The notes under the pieces were generated by a model. It did not search any database. It was not told the DNA's origin and saw only the letters and a program-made list of their open reading frames with translations. Position numbers and translations under genes: made by a program. A DNA stretch of 64,000 nt, from the NCBI GenBank assembly GCA_030063045.1, contig JAQSEB010000037.1, positions 62,001 to 126,000 of the forward strand, written 5' to 3'. This DNA is from Pratylenchus scribneri. Taxonomy: Eukaryota > Nematoda > Chromadorea > Rhabditida > Pratylenchidae. Below are positions 35,801 to 47,690 of the stretch, piece after piece. Every line of letters begins with the position of its first letter. Within the stretch, counting starts at the first letter, position 1.

Positions 35801-38629
35801 AAAAAGAAAGAAACTCAATTTTAGCCTACTTTCCGCTTTGCCGTCTCACAACTTTTTGCTATTTCAAAAAAAAACAAATTCACTAATTCTTTTTCTAAAT
35901 AATTCATTTAACCCAAATCAAGGCTAGGTATAGTTAATAAACGTGCAAAATTTAAAAATAAATTCGAAATTATTTTTTTTATTGTGCCATTGAAAAATTG
36001 AAATGATTTATTTGGTGCTAGGTCGATTCCACAATGGTACAATTATGGGCGATTCCACAATGGTACAAATATAAAGTTTTTGACTTCTAATAAATCAGAA
36101 ACTGGTTTTAGAGTCCACAAATTTTATACCATTTTGAAGATCTCATCGAGACGCATCGAATGGTATATAATTTGTCATGGTTTGGCCCAAAAATAAAGAG
36201 TTGAACCGTTTAAACCTATATTTTTAAGTTTTTAGTTTAAAACTCTTTAATTTTGGGCCAAACCATGATAAATTATATACCAATCGATGCATATCGATGA
36301 GATCTACAAAATGGTATAAGGTTTATGTGTTCTAAAACCAGTTTCTGAATTATTAGAAGCCAAAAACTTGTACCATTGTGGAATCGCCCATATTTGTACT
36401 GCCCTTTGTCTATTGTGGAATTGACCCCGTACGGATTTATTTTTATAAAAACAAAAATTATTATATTTACCATTATTCAGGTATTATACGGGTGCCATAA
36501 TTCGTTCGGCCGGTGTCAAAGATGAGCATACAACAATTTGGATTTCGGTTGGAACTTCAAGTGACCTTTTTTAAGAACTAATTAATTAATTTTATATTAA
36601 ATTTTAATATATTTTAAAGTGTAAATAATTTTTTAAATTAAATTTTAACATTTTTTGAGGTGTCAATTTCTTTGCCACTTTCATTCCTATATATTTTGTG
36701 GAACGACTGGGACGACGAATTTTGTTGTTGGCCAGCATTGTTGGCGTTTTGGTCTCATTGTTGTTGATGAGTGGAGGTAAAATTAATAATTAAAAATAAA
36801 TTTTTAAAATTAAATAAATTCTAAAATTTACCTAAAAATGAAAATAAATTAAAAAATTAATTAAATTAATTCCTCAATTTTTACCTGGATATGAAAATAA
36901 ATGAAAAATAATAAAAAATATATTTTAAAAATTTAAAAATAAATTAATTTTTAACCATGGGGAAAATAGGGAAAAATCTGGGGAAAATTCGATAAACATC
37001 TGAGAATGATGAAAATAAATTAAAAATTTAAATAAAATAAAATTTTCAAAAATAACTATTCCCTCTGAATGTGAAATTAATTTTTAAAAATATTTTAAAA
37101 AATTTTTAGATAATTAATTCCCAATTTTTTATTCACTAATAAAATAAATTTAAAAAAAAACTTTAAAATAATTAATTCCTTAATTAATTCCCATTTTAGC
37201 TTTCTTTTTGATCAACAGAGATTCTGCTTTATCCGAAACAAATTTTGCCAATTTTTCTTCGGATTTGAACATCGATTCGAGTGCCGCCAATTTCCAAAGA
37301 TGCATTCAGCTTAGGTAAATATTTTAATTTAATTATAATTTTGAATAAATTCACTCTTAAAGCAATTGCGATTTTTGTACAACCGACGAAAGTTGTGGAT
37401 TCTGTGCTGAAGTTTCAACAGATGGACAAAGCAAAAATGGCTATTGTTTGCCTAAAGTGAGGAATTATTTTATTAAATATTTTTTAAAATATTTCTTGTT
37501 TCTAAAGTAGTTACAAATTATTTTAAAATATATAAATAAATTAGCTTAAAATTAAATATAATTTATTATAAAATTAATATTATATAATTTGTATATAAAT
37601 TTTAAGGATCACCAAAATTCTGAATTTCGATCCACAATGGGCCCATGTTCCAGTGAAAATAGCACGGATGGATGGCACAGTTTGGGAAATGCACGTTATG
37701 AATGGTGGGCAACAATTCTTAATAAAAAAATTTTGGCATTTTTAATTAATTTAATTTAATTGAAATATTTTTATTAATTTTAGGGGTGATGTAATGTGCC
37801 GGACTAGTTTCACAATTTTGCCAATCCTCATTATGGTCCTCTTTTTATGCGCATTTGCCTCAGGCTATGCCCCTTTGCCTTGGGTGCTCAATGCTGAATT
37901 CTATCCACTTTGGGGTAAAAAATTTATTATAATTATTTTTTTGGAATTTTTTATTAATTTTTACAATTAAAATTTTACCAAAATTAAGCATAATAAATTT
38001 AAATTAATTAATTAATTTTGACTAATTTTAATATTAAGCATATTAATTAATTATTAATTAAAATTTAGCATCATTTATTATTATTTTTCAAAGAAATGGA
38101 TAATAAATAAAAATAAAAATTTTAGCCCGTGGCACTTGCGTCTCCTTTACCACATTTTGTAATTGGGCATTCAATTTGTTGGTTTCATTGACTTTCTTGT
38201 CACTCAATCAGGAAGCCACCAAATTTGGTAGATAATATAATTAAAAATTAAATTAAAAATTTTAATTGAAGGTGCTTTTCTCATTTATGCGGCCATAACG
38301 GCCATAGCGCTAGTCCTATTCTATTTTGTCGTTCCCGAAACCAAGGGACTCAATCTTGATGAGGTAATAATTATAATTAATAATAATTATAAAATTATTT
38401 TTTAAATAAATTAATAAAATAAAAAATAAAAAATTAAATAATTTTGTAATAAATTAAATAAAATTTAAATTATTTTTTAATAATTTTAAAAATAATTAAA
38501 AATTATTTTTTTAATTCGATTAAGGTCCAATTGTTATTCATGACAAAGAGGGAAAGGCAAAGGGCAGTTTCCACGTTGAAGCATCGGCCACAAATGAATC
38601 CAATGACGGAATTGTCAATTCAAAAATAA
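32853..38629 (+). CDS. hmit-1: proton/myo-inositol cotransporter (SLC2A13/HMIT type, MFS sugar transporter)
   Basis: Twenty exons (32853-32993, 33154-33270, 33535-33583, 33741-33821, 33866-33942, 33992-34100, 34397-34479, 34529-34611, 35023-35183, 35236-35292, 35337-35448, 36481-36560, 36660-36776, 37200-37314, 37363-37456, 37607-37704, 37784-37914, 38126-38227, 38272-38363, 38525-38629) join in frame to 667 residues. After a His/Asn/Ser-rich cytosolic N terminus comes the 12-span MFS body with [17 protein letters not shown] (TM1), [11 protein letters not shown] (loop 2-3), [40 protein letters not shown] (TM7), [19 protein letters not shown] and [14 protein letters not shown]. The large loop between TM9 and TM10 is Cys-rich ([17 protein letters not shown]), which marks the HMIT group rather than ordinary GLUTs. 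It should import inositol with protons at the plasma membrane. Intron 3 is GC-AG. Intron 11 carries a foldback element. The symbol is by family, not proven orthology. Confidence 0.93.
36017..36432. repeat. foldback element, 'GAGACGCATCGA' family, copy 2 (HMIT intron 11)
   Basis: A palindrome of about 400 bp. The left end GTGCTAGGTCGATTCCACA pairs with the right end TGTGGAATTGACCCCGTAC. Inside, GATCTCATCGAGACGCATCG mirrors CGATGCATATCGATGAGATC. A second short repeat of GATTCCACAATGGTAC lies near the left end. It has no ORF and sits wholly inside an intron. Confidence 0.85.
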
Positions 38630-39633
38630 ACGGAAAAATTACAAATGCATTTTATTTGAAATTATTGAATTTTCTAAAATGCTATTTACATTGCGTGTGA
38701 TATTTACAAATTTTATTTTCTATATTTTCACATATATTCATATTTATCAATAAAATAATAAATATTTAAAAAAAGAATTTAAAATAATTTTATAAAGTAT
38801 TTTAAGGGAAGCTCCGGAATTCCTCCCCGTTCCAAAAATTTATTTTTACTCCCGTATATTTTTTAGAACAACTGTTCCTCTTCTCTAACAAAATATAAAT
38901 TTCCTCTTCTCTTTTATAACTCTGTGTAAAAAAATTGAATGGGAAGTAGGTAGAGAATGTGCTGAGAGGCAATGATACTCGCCCTTCACATCATACTCTC
39001 TCTCCACTTTTCCTCCTTCTTTTCTTTTTGTTTTAAAAGGGGCGATTTTAAAAGGCCTAAAAACAACGAAGAAAATTATTTAGAATTATTCAAAATTTTT
39101 TAAGACTAAACTTGGGAAATAATTAAATATATGAAAGAAGTTAGAATTGTATTTATTATATTTGATTTGACCATTTGTCATAAAACCAGTAACATTTTAA
39201 TTTTTACACGAAATTGAATAAAAAACTTCATAGTCATCACCAATGAATGTCAAAATTTACAATTTTTAACGAAATAAATCCAATGAGATTTACCATTATT
39301 TTTTTTTATTTATTCTCTATATCAAAATTTTTTCAAGACCATATTCGGCAATAATTAAGTTAAGAAAGAAGTTGGACTTTTCATAGGTTTATGGTTATTG
39401 GCAACTTTTTATAGCCTCAAGAATTTTGATTTTCTTACATGAACGTTTTTTTCTAAAAAACATCCTAGCCGTGATTGACAAAAGTTAACTTTTAAACAAA
39501 AGAAATCCAATTGAACATTTATCATTTTTATTTTATACTCTTTAATTCAATTTTTTGTTCAAAATTATTGATTTAATATCAAATTAATTTGTCATAGATC
39601 ATGGTAATCATTTTTCCATTTTCTCTAGTTCAT
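38630..39633. other. intergenic between HMIT and collagen 3' ends
   Basis: AT-rich spacer between two convergent genes. No gene, RNA or repeat is recognised. Confidence 0.5.
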
Positions 39634-42600
39634 TTAAACTTTCTTCACTGCCTTTCGTTGCATTTGCATTCTCATTGGCTGCTGTTGATGCGGTTGTGCA
39701 CCGGTCATTCCCCGATGGGGCATTGCCATTGCGGCACGGGCTTTCACCGCCGCCTTGGCCTTCACTGCGGCACGGGCTCTCACTGCCGTCGCGCGGACTT
39801 TCTTCACGGCTGCCGCCTTTTTCACGGCTCGGCTCATGTAAGAGCCACCAGCTTTGCCACCAGCACCGCCGCCGCCAGCCGTTGCTCCAGCGCCTCCGAC
39901 ACCAGCATTATATGAGCCACCTCCGGCACTAGCTCCAGCGCCACCGCCAGCAGCTGCACCGCCTGCAGCTGCGCCGCCACCGCTTGCTCGAGGTGGGCAA
40001 GGACAACTGGAAATGAATAAGATTAATAAGATTATTCAGCCGATTTTGATTTCGGCATATTTTTGATTATGATACAACCTAGATTTCTGGTTTAATCGAT
40101 TTTTTAAGGTCGGTTTATTTATAAGTTTTTAATTTCAAATTGATTTAAACTATTTGAACCTGAGTTAAGGAAACTGAAATTTTGGTTTTTATACGGTTTT
40201 AACATATTTCTAAACGAATTTTGGATATCTTAAAACCTTTAATCTCAATAAATTAGTTAAGATCAATTTTGTAAAGAAAATTTAAATGCCAAATCGATTT
40301 GATCAGTTTGAATCTTAAGTTATGGCCAAATGTAATTTCGGTTTTAAACCGGTTTAATATTATTAAAATAGAACAAATCTGGCCATAATTAGCATTTCCC
40401 CTGACCATACTAAATCGAATTTCGAATGGGCCATAAATTAATACTCTAGGTTGCCTATGACCTGAGATATGGCCATTTATTTAAATTTTTGGTTGTTGGA
40501 ATCAAAATCGTCTCAAACTACAAATATACTCAAATTCCCATTAAATTAATTAATTTAATTCAGCAAAACTCACTATTCTCCATCACCACCCGATTCTCCG
40601 GCTTGTCCTGGATTGCCAGGTTGACCAGGTCCACCGGGTTGTCCTGGCTGTCCGGGTGGTCCTGCGGGTCCAGGCGGGCCAGGAGTGCCGGATGGCGGTG
40701 ATTCGCCAGGTCCTCCTGGCTCTCCGGGTTGGCCGGCTGGTCCAGGTGGTCCTTTAGGTCCAGGCTAAATATCCAAAAATATTAAATAATATCAATTTTT
40801 GGTTTACCTGTCCAGTTCCACCAGTTCCGGGTGCTCCAGGTTGTCCGGGTGGTCCATTGCCTCCGGGTGGGCCAGGTGGTCCTCCATCGCCGGGTGGTCC
40901 AGGTGGGCCGGGTTGTCCGCCTCCTCCTCCTTGGCCATCTTCGCCAGGATGTCCATCAGGTCCGGGTGGTCCTTAAAAAATAATAAAAATTAAAATTTGG
41001 TATAAAAATATGCAAAAATATTTCCAAAATATTACTCCAAAATTAATTCCAATTAAATTTACCGGGTGGTCCAACGCCTCCGGGTGGTCCAGGTGGGCCT
41101 CCAGGGCAAGTTGGGCAACTGGCACTGCTACCGCAGTCTGGGCCAGCTTCGGCTGGGGGTCCAGCACCGCCAGGTTGGCCATCGCCGCCGGGCTGTCCAG
41201 GTGGGCCGGGTGGTCCTGGAGGTCCAGGTGGACCGGGTTGGGGTTGGCATTGCTGTTGATGGTAGTCGGTGGATGGGCCATTGGATGGGCCGGATTGATA
41301 GCTTTGGCCTCCTCCACCGCCGCCGCTGGAATATCCACCTCCCCCGCCGCCAGTGTTGCCGCCTCCGCCTCCACTAGAATATCCTCCACCTCCTCCTCCT
41401 CCTCGGCCGCCTTCAATAAGGGAATTTTTAAATTAATTTGATTGGGTGAAAAAACAAAATTTTTGAAATTAAATTGAGAATTCAATATATGTATTAATTA
41501 ATTAAAAATATTCAATAAATTCGATTAATTTCACAAGAATTAAAAGTGGATTTTTAGATCGAAAAATTCTCAAAATTAGTTGCCTATTTATATTATCTTT
41601 TTTTTGTGAAATTTGTAAAAATAATTTTCGAGTCTAATAGATGGTATTTGTTTTTTATTGCATTTTTTAAATTAAATTTTCCCTCAAAAGATGCCATAAT
41701 AAATAAAATAAATCAAAAAATTAAATCAAAACCAAATGCTTCTTAAAAATATTAGTTAGGTGTTTTATTTTTCTCATCAAATCTGATGCATATAAAATTA
41801 GTTTAAAACCCACAAATCTACTCTATTAATCAATTTGCTATCAAATTTTATAGGAAAAAAAATAACTTGCCTCCGCCTCCACTTGAGTATCCGCCACCAC
41901 CTCCACCACCACTTTTGGCATATCCGCCTCCTCCGCCTCCTCCTCCTCCGCTTGAGTATCCACCACCTCCTCCGCCTCCTCCTTTGGCATATCCGCCTCC
42001 TCCGCCACCCCCTCCGGTCGAATATCCGCCACCTCCTCCGCCTCCTCCTCCTCCTCCTCCACCACCGCCGCCACCGGCATAGCTTGCCCGCCGTCTTTCA
42101 CGCACCAATTCGAGGAATTCGCGTCCAATTGCTGCCGCCGTTGCTGCCTTTCCTCCGGTCATTTCCACTTGAACTGCTTGCATTTTGTCCCATGCATCAT
42201 TGGCCATCACTTTGAATTCGTCCATTTCATGGATCACTTCATCGTACAAATTGTTGATGTCCTTAAATAAAAATTGCATTAATAGATTTATTTTAGTATT
42301 AAAATTATAGAAGAGAATTTTCAGATCTATGCTAATTTTCCCCTTTATTCTAGCAATTTTTCATGAATTGGCTGGATTTATTGAATTTTCATATTTCTTT
42401 GTTGATTTATGCCAATTTTCCCTTATTAGGCGAAAAGTCAGAACATCAATTTACTAAATTCCATTGTTTTTCCAAATTAACTGTTTAAATTGGATTTTGG
42501 AACTTTTATGGCAAAGTAATTTATTTAAAATAATTTTGGGATAATCCATTATGTCCAAATTTTTTAAAACTAATATACTAACAAATAAATAAAATTTTTG

Positions 42601-42830
42601 ACCCAAATTTCTGATTTCGAGGAGTGAAAAATTTTTGAAAAATTTAATAAATATTTTTTAATAATAAAAATTGTTCCTAAATCTCCCTAATAAATTGAAT
42701 AGTGCCAAAAAATGATTAAAATTATCCCAAAATTTACCCGAAAAAGAAGGCCAATCATGATGAGTGCTGCAACGATGGCTGTTGCCGAGAAGCCGGACAC
42801 AATTCGAATCAAATAGTGTTTGGCCTCCAT
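39634..42830 (-). CDS. cuticle collagen with Gly-rich and basic Ala/Lys/Arg tail regions
   Basis: Six exons (42830-42738, 42261-41871, 41410-41063, 40971-40808, 40764-40574, 40006-39634) join in frame to 519 residues. The N terminus ([20 protein letters not shown], then [10 protein letters not shown]) is the membrane segment of nematode cuticle collagens, followed by DINNLYDEV and VRERRR, a likely furin-type processing site. Next come poly-Gly blocks punctuated by YSS/YAK/YST (about residues 100-200), then Gly-X-Y blocks interrupted by Cys ([10 protein letters not shown]), and the typical CPCPPR. The end is unusual: a Gly/Ala-rich stretch and then about 65 residues rich in Ala, Lys, Arg and Val ([20 protein letters not shown]). 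The product should be secreted by the hypodermis and cross-linked into cuticle. Intron 2 has a GC donor (GAG|GCAAGT). The start could lie upstream in frame, but 42830 matches the family. Confidence 0.92.
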
Positions 42831-44033
42831 TTTTGGTTCTGGAGGTGTGGAGGAATCGCAAAAATGATTGGGTTTAGCTAAAATTTGGTGCAACTTTTAT
42901 AGCAAAAAATTTCATCAAGCATAAATTGGGACAAAGCAAAACGGGAATTAAAGTGTCGGGAATTGCAGTTCTACGCCATTTACACAAATTTGGCTTTAGG
43001 GCAAATCAACGCGCCCCGAAAATTAAAGCACGGGAATTGCTCAGCTACCCACTGACAGAAAATTCGATCGGGTCCCGAAAATTTTTTCAGCTTTCCCGAC
43101 TCTAGTGGAATGCGTTGTTTTAAATTAATTTTACACAATTTTCTGGCAGTTTACTGTTATATGGGCCTACAAAATTTTGATTGATTTATTCCCGTTTCTG
43201 CCATTGCCTTTTTACAATGCATTGCTTCGGCCTTTTAATTTGACCCAATTTTCAGTCAGCAGGAAAAATGACAATGAAAAAGCTTAAAAATTTTGCTTTA
43301 GGGCAAATGAACGGGACCCGAAAAAATTTAGCCATCTTCTCGGAATGCGTTGTTTTAAATTAATTTGCAGAATTTTATGGCCGCTCGCCGCTTATACATT
43401 GTTGTTTTATGGGCCTGGAAAATCGTGATTAATTTCTTCTCTTTTCTGTCATTTCATTTTCCTTTACACTTACACAAAGCCAAATACTTGCTTCTGCCTT
43501 TTAATTTGACCCAATTTTCTGCAGTAAAAATGACAATGAAAAAGCCGCCTTCGCCACAGGCGAAAACATTAAACAAAGCAAAGAAGAAGAAGCGAGTTGC
43601 GCAATGCGCACAAATTCCCTCTCTTCGCTCCATCGCGAAATTTGGGGAACAACTTTTAGTGCTGAAAATTTGCGCAAAAATTAGAAAGAATTGTGAAGAA
43701 TAATGTGGAGAAGAAGGAAAATTTACAAAAATTCATTTCAATTAAGAATAGAAAAAATTTTACTAAAATTTATTAATAATTATGGATTTCTATTAATGCT
43801 GTTGTAAATTTTGTGTTTATAAACAATTATGTCAAAGATCCATTTTGATATTATCAATTATTTATTTGGGTTAAATGAGTTTAAAAATTTAAAAATTAAA
43901 TAAATACTGTGGAAAAATTTGAAATATTAACAAAATTTTAGATTCCAATGAAGCAATTGACAATTCAAATTCTTTATTAAATTTAATGAAAACTATTCGA
44001 ATTAAATGTGCTTTATTCATCATCTGTCACCGT
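42831..44033. repeat. intergenic with a two-copy tandem duplication
   Basis: Two diverged direct copies: about 42950-43285 and 43300-43545. Shared landmarks are CTTTAGGGCAAAT, GAATGCGTTGTTTTAAATTA, CTTTTAATTTGACCCAATTT and AAAATGACAATGAAAAAGC. A 57-codon Lys-rich ORF (43530-43703, MTMKKPPSPQAKTLNKAKKK...) follows the second copy. Its 3' end resembles a broken sequence near 49215-49320, so it may be part of a repeat rather than a gene. Confidence 0.55.
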
Positions 44034-47000
44034 TCATTTCCACAATTGTTCAAGCATTTTGAAATGACTTTCCAGTTCGGAAACGGGAATCAATGTTTGT
44101 CCATTCAAATTGGCCACCATTTGTCGCTGTTGTTTTTGTGGATTGACCAAATCCTCGACTGCATTCGGACGGCGCAATCGAACGTGGATCATTCGCAGCC
44201 AATTCATTGCTTTCCTTCTCAACAATGGATGATGCCTGTGAGTGAATGGAATGAATGAATTCTGTGAATAAATTCTATATATGTGTTACGGCCTTTTTTG
44301 ATTAATAGCCTTTTTCGATTTTGGCCGGCCTTTTTCGATTTTGGCCAGTCAATGTTGATTGAAGTGGAAAAGAACTTAATCTAATTCTATTTGAATTTGA
44401 ATAATGGATCATAAAAATAAAAATCAAATAATTTAGGGGGCGGATTTATTTGCACGAAAAAGTGCTATAATATGCAAATTTCGTAAAAATTTATTAAAAT
44501 ATGCAATAAGAAATTTTTCAATTTTTATTACTTTTTGAACAAAAATTTTTACCATAAAACAAAAATATACAAATGAATACATTTATATGCATTTGCATAT
44601 AAATCCGTCCTCTAAATTATTAAATTTAAAAATTGTGTAATAAATTAATTCATTCAATAATTTATCATTTTAGATTCTTTAATTTTATATTTTATACAGT
44701 GCTAGGTCGATTCTACAAATAGTGCAAATGTGGGTAATTTCGACATATAATAAATCAGAAACCGATTTAAGACCCTACAATCCTTATACCATTTTGTAGA
44801 TCTCATCGAGACGCATCGAATAGTATATAATTTATCATGGTTTAGCTAAAATTTGAGGGTATTAAACTGTTCAAACCATTTCTCCAGTCTTTGGTTTTAA
44901 ACTCTTTAATTTTGGGCCAAATCATGACAAATTATATACCATTCGATGCGTCTCGATGAGATCTACAAAATTATATAAGGTTTGTTGGGTTTAAAACTGG
45001 TTTCTGATTTATTATAAGTCGAACGCCCACATTTGCACTATTGAGGAATCGCCTACATTTGCACGGCCCTTTGCTTTTTGAGGAATTAACCGAGTACATT
45101 TTTTTTATAATGATTAAAAATTAATTAATTTTTTTTTTTATTAATTACGTGATCACAGTCAATTCAATGAGGGAATGCAATATTCCATTGCCGAGATTCA
45201 TGCACATAAAATAAAAGCTGATTATTTGAGGGGAATTGATCACATGAAAATATTGAATATATTGTGAGCTTGAATTCATGCAAATATTGGAAAAATGAAA
45301 GAAAAATGTTGGCATCAATTGTTTTGCAGTGCGAATATTTTCGGAAAGCTTGAAAAAAAAATAAATTTATTTATAAATCTATCAATAAAATAATTAATTT
45401 AATTTTTACAATATCAAAAAATTATATATAAAATTAAAATTCTTAAAAATTTTAAAATTTCAAAACAAAAATAATTTTAATTTTTTTACCTGATACCGTT
45501 GATTCAATGGCATTGAATATTGGAAAAGATAAAATTTCCAATTGAAGACATAAAGTACAAAAATGATCTAAAAAAATTTTTAAATTTATTTTGCTTCTAA
45601 ATTAATAGGGGACAGATTTTTTTTGATATCAATATTTTGTTTGCGAACTTATAATAACAAAACATGTTTTTATCAAAGTTTTGTCGATTTGCATGAACTT
45701 TTATATCAAAATTCATCAATATTTTGCCACTTTTTGGCCGTCAATAATTAGGCAATTTTAGTTTTTTTTTCGTCAATTTCGTCAATATTTTGAAGATATT
45801 TGAAGAATTTTAATAAATTTTATATTTTTTAGAAAAAAAATAAAACATTTTTTTAAAAATTTTACCAATTTATTGAAAAATTTAAGGAAAAATTTATTGT
45901 ATGATTTTTTGTTAAATAATTAATGAAAAATTGATTGGAATTTTTTTAAAAAAAAATATGTATTGAAAAATTTAAGGAAAAATTCATTGTATGATTTTTC
46001 TGTAAAATAATTAATGAAAAATTGATTGGAAAATTTTTTTTAAAAATAATAATATGTATAAAAATTTTTTGGAAATGATCTTTAAAATTTTCTTAACGAA
46101 ATGTGAATAATTAGTGATTATTGCTTAGGAAAAAAATTTCGAATTTTTTAAATAACATTTACTTATTTTTAAAAAAATTTAATCAATATTTCATCCATAT
46201 TTTCCCTGTTTTTGCATTTTATATCAATATTTTACTAGTTTTGTCAATATTTTGCGCCTTTATTTCGGGATACTATATCAATATAAATCCGCTCCCTATT
46301 AATTAATATGAATGATAACTTTCTTGACACATAAAACTTTAAAAAAAAGACTATAGAAAAAATAAATAAATCGAACTCACAACAAATTCGGACAAGGTCA
46401 GTAGAATAAAAAGGGAATGAAAAATGATATTATAAAAATCAGTAAAGCGTAGAGATCCATTCTGGTAAAAACACTGTAAAATTGACAAAATAATCTATGA
46501 AAATTTCAAAAATTAAATTGCTCAATGAAAAAATTAGAGGAATAACCGAAACAGAAACAGTGCAAATGGCCAAAATGGGACATTTGCCACCGAATTGGCC
46601 ATCATAATTGCGGAAAAAAATTGTGGCCGCAGTGCGTTCCAATAGGAGTGAATGAATTGTGTAATTGCGCAAAAATATTGTGTATATTCCCCAAGTTTGC
46701 ACGGGGAATAATCCCTAACATATCCCCATTGATGAATTTAGCCACCACAAATGTGCTTCGACTCATTGAGAACTGTTTAAATAAAAATTAATTTAAAAAT
46801 TTTTTTGCTTGTCGGTTTTTTGAATATTTTAATAAATAGTCAATGATGAGAATTATAATTTAATAATAAAATATCACATTCTTTTGCCGAAAGATCAGTT
46901 TTCTAGAAACCTAAACCATTTAAATTATTTGTAGAGCACACCGAGACGCGTCGATTAAATATATAATTTATCTGGGTTTGGTCACAATTAAAAGTATTAA

Positions 47001-47690
47001 ACCGTCTAAACCATATTTTAGTTTTTGTTTCATAACTCTTTTAGTTTTAACCAAACCCCGACAAACTAAACATCAATCGACGCGACTCGATGAGCACTAT
47101 AAAATGGGTATAAATTTTGCGAATCTAGGATCAAGCACAAAAAAGTTATAATCAAAAAACTGATTTGTCTACAAAAAACTTTTCTCATAAATAATTATTG
47201 ATGAATCTTAATTTAATAATAAAATAAAGAAATGTAATAAGAAGAAATTAAAATTAAAAAATATTAAAATATTGATTTAATAATAAAATAAAGAAATGTA
47301 ATAAGAAGAAATTAAAATTAAAAAATATTAAAATATTGATTTAATAATAAAATAAAGAAATGTAATAAGAAGAAATTAAAATATTAAATTTAAAAAATTT
47401 GAATATTTTTTAATATTATAATTAATTTCGATAAACAATATATCATCTTAATATTTGATAAGTGTAAATATTAATAGGTATTTTTAAAATAATATATTTT
47501 AATTTGGTAATAAGAAATTTAGAAATTTTAGCAAAATTTAAAAATAATAAATAAAAACCGAAACAATGGTGGCACTCTGTGTTAACAAAATAATTTTCAA
47601 ATTTGGATGAAGCAATTTTGTGTTAGAAATCAGTGAAATGTTAAAAATGGAAATAATAAATGCCATTGGATGGACAACAAATAATTCCAT
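44034..47690 (-). CDS. SRE-family serpentine chemoreceptor, possibly a pseudogene
   Basis: Coding segments on the minus strand run 47690-47565 (TM1, then KLLHPNLKIILL), 46772 onward (FSMSRSTFVVAKF), about 46712-46500 (TIHSLLLERTAATIFFRNYD, GGKCPILAICTVSVSVIPL), 46472-46383 (FYNIIFHSLFILLTLSEF), 45567-45490 (VLYVFNWKFYLFQY, then NQRYQ), 45348-45149 (LSENIRTAKQLMPTFFFHF) and 44235-44034 (HHPLLRRKAMNWL, ending HFKMLEQLWK). The split motif RYQLSENIRT, the 'ERTAAT..F..Y' motif and the C-terminal F..L...W are typical of C. elegans SRE receptors. The last four joins are in phase. Two joins are not: near 46730 only a 31-34-nt intron or a one-base shift restores frame, and near 46460-46530 the open frame shifts again. 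The N-terminal start is uncertain; the frame is open upstream to about 47835. Foldback elements sit in two introns. Confidence 0.7.
44698..45097. repeat. foldback element, 'GAGACGCATCGA' family, copy 3 (SRE intron)
   Basis: Starts GTGCTAGGTCGATTCTACAA and ends GGAATTAACCGAGTAC. Inner arms GATCTCATCGAGACGCATCG and CGATGCGTCTCGATGAGATC are perfect complements. It lies in the last intron of the SRE gene. Confidence 0.85.
46890..47165. repeat. foldback element, diverged copy 4 (SRE intron)
   Basis: A shorter, diverged palindrome with CACCGAGACGCGTCGATT on the left and AATCGACGCGACTCGATGAG on the right, plus the same mirrored TTAAACCGTCTAAACC core. It lies in an upstream SRE intron. Confidence 0.7.
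47205..47402. repeat. three-copy 64-bp tandem repeat
   Basis: Units begin at about 47211, 47275 and 47339. Each carries AATAATAAAATAAAGAAATG and AATAAGAAGAAATTAAAATT. The first two copies are nearly identical and the third is cut short. Confidence 0.85.

Noticed and set aside
39601..42215. Proline-, arginine-, leucine- and histidine-rich ORFs on the plus strand opposite the first collagen
   Set aside because: They are shadows of Gly-X-Y and poly-Gly codons on the minus strand, whose exon phases and N- and C-terminal motifs are those of a collagen.
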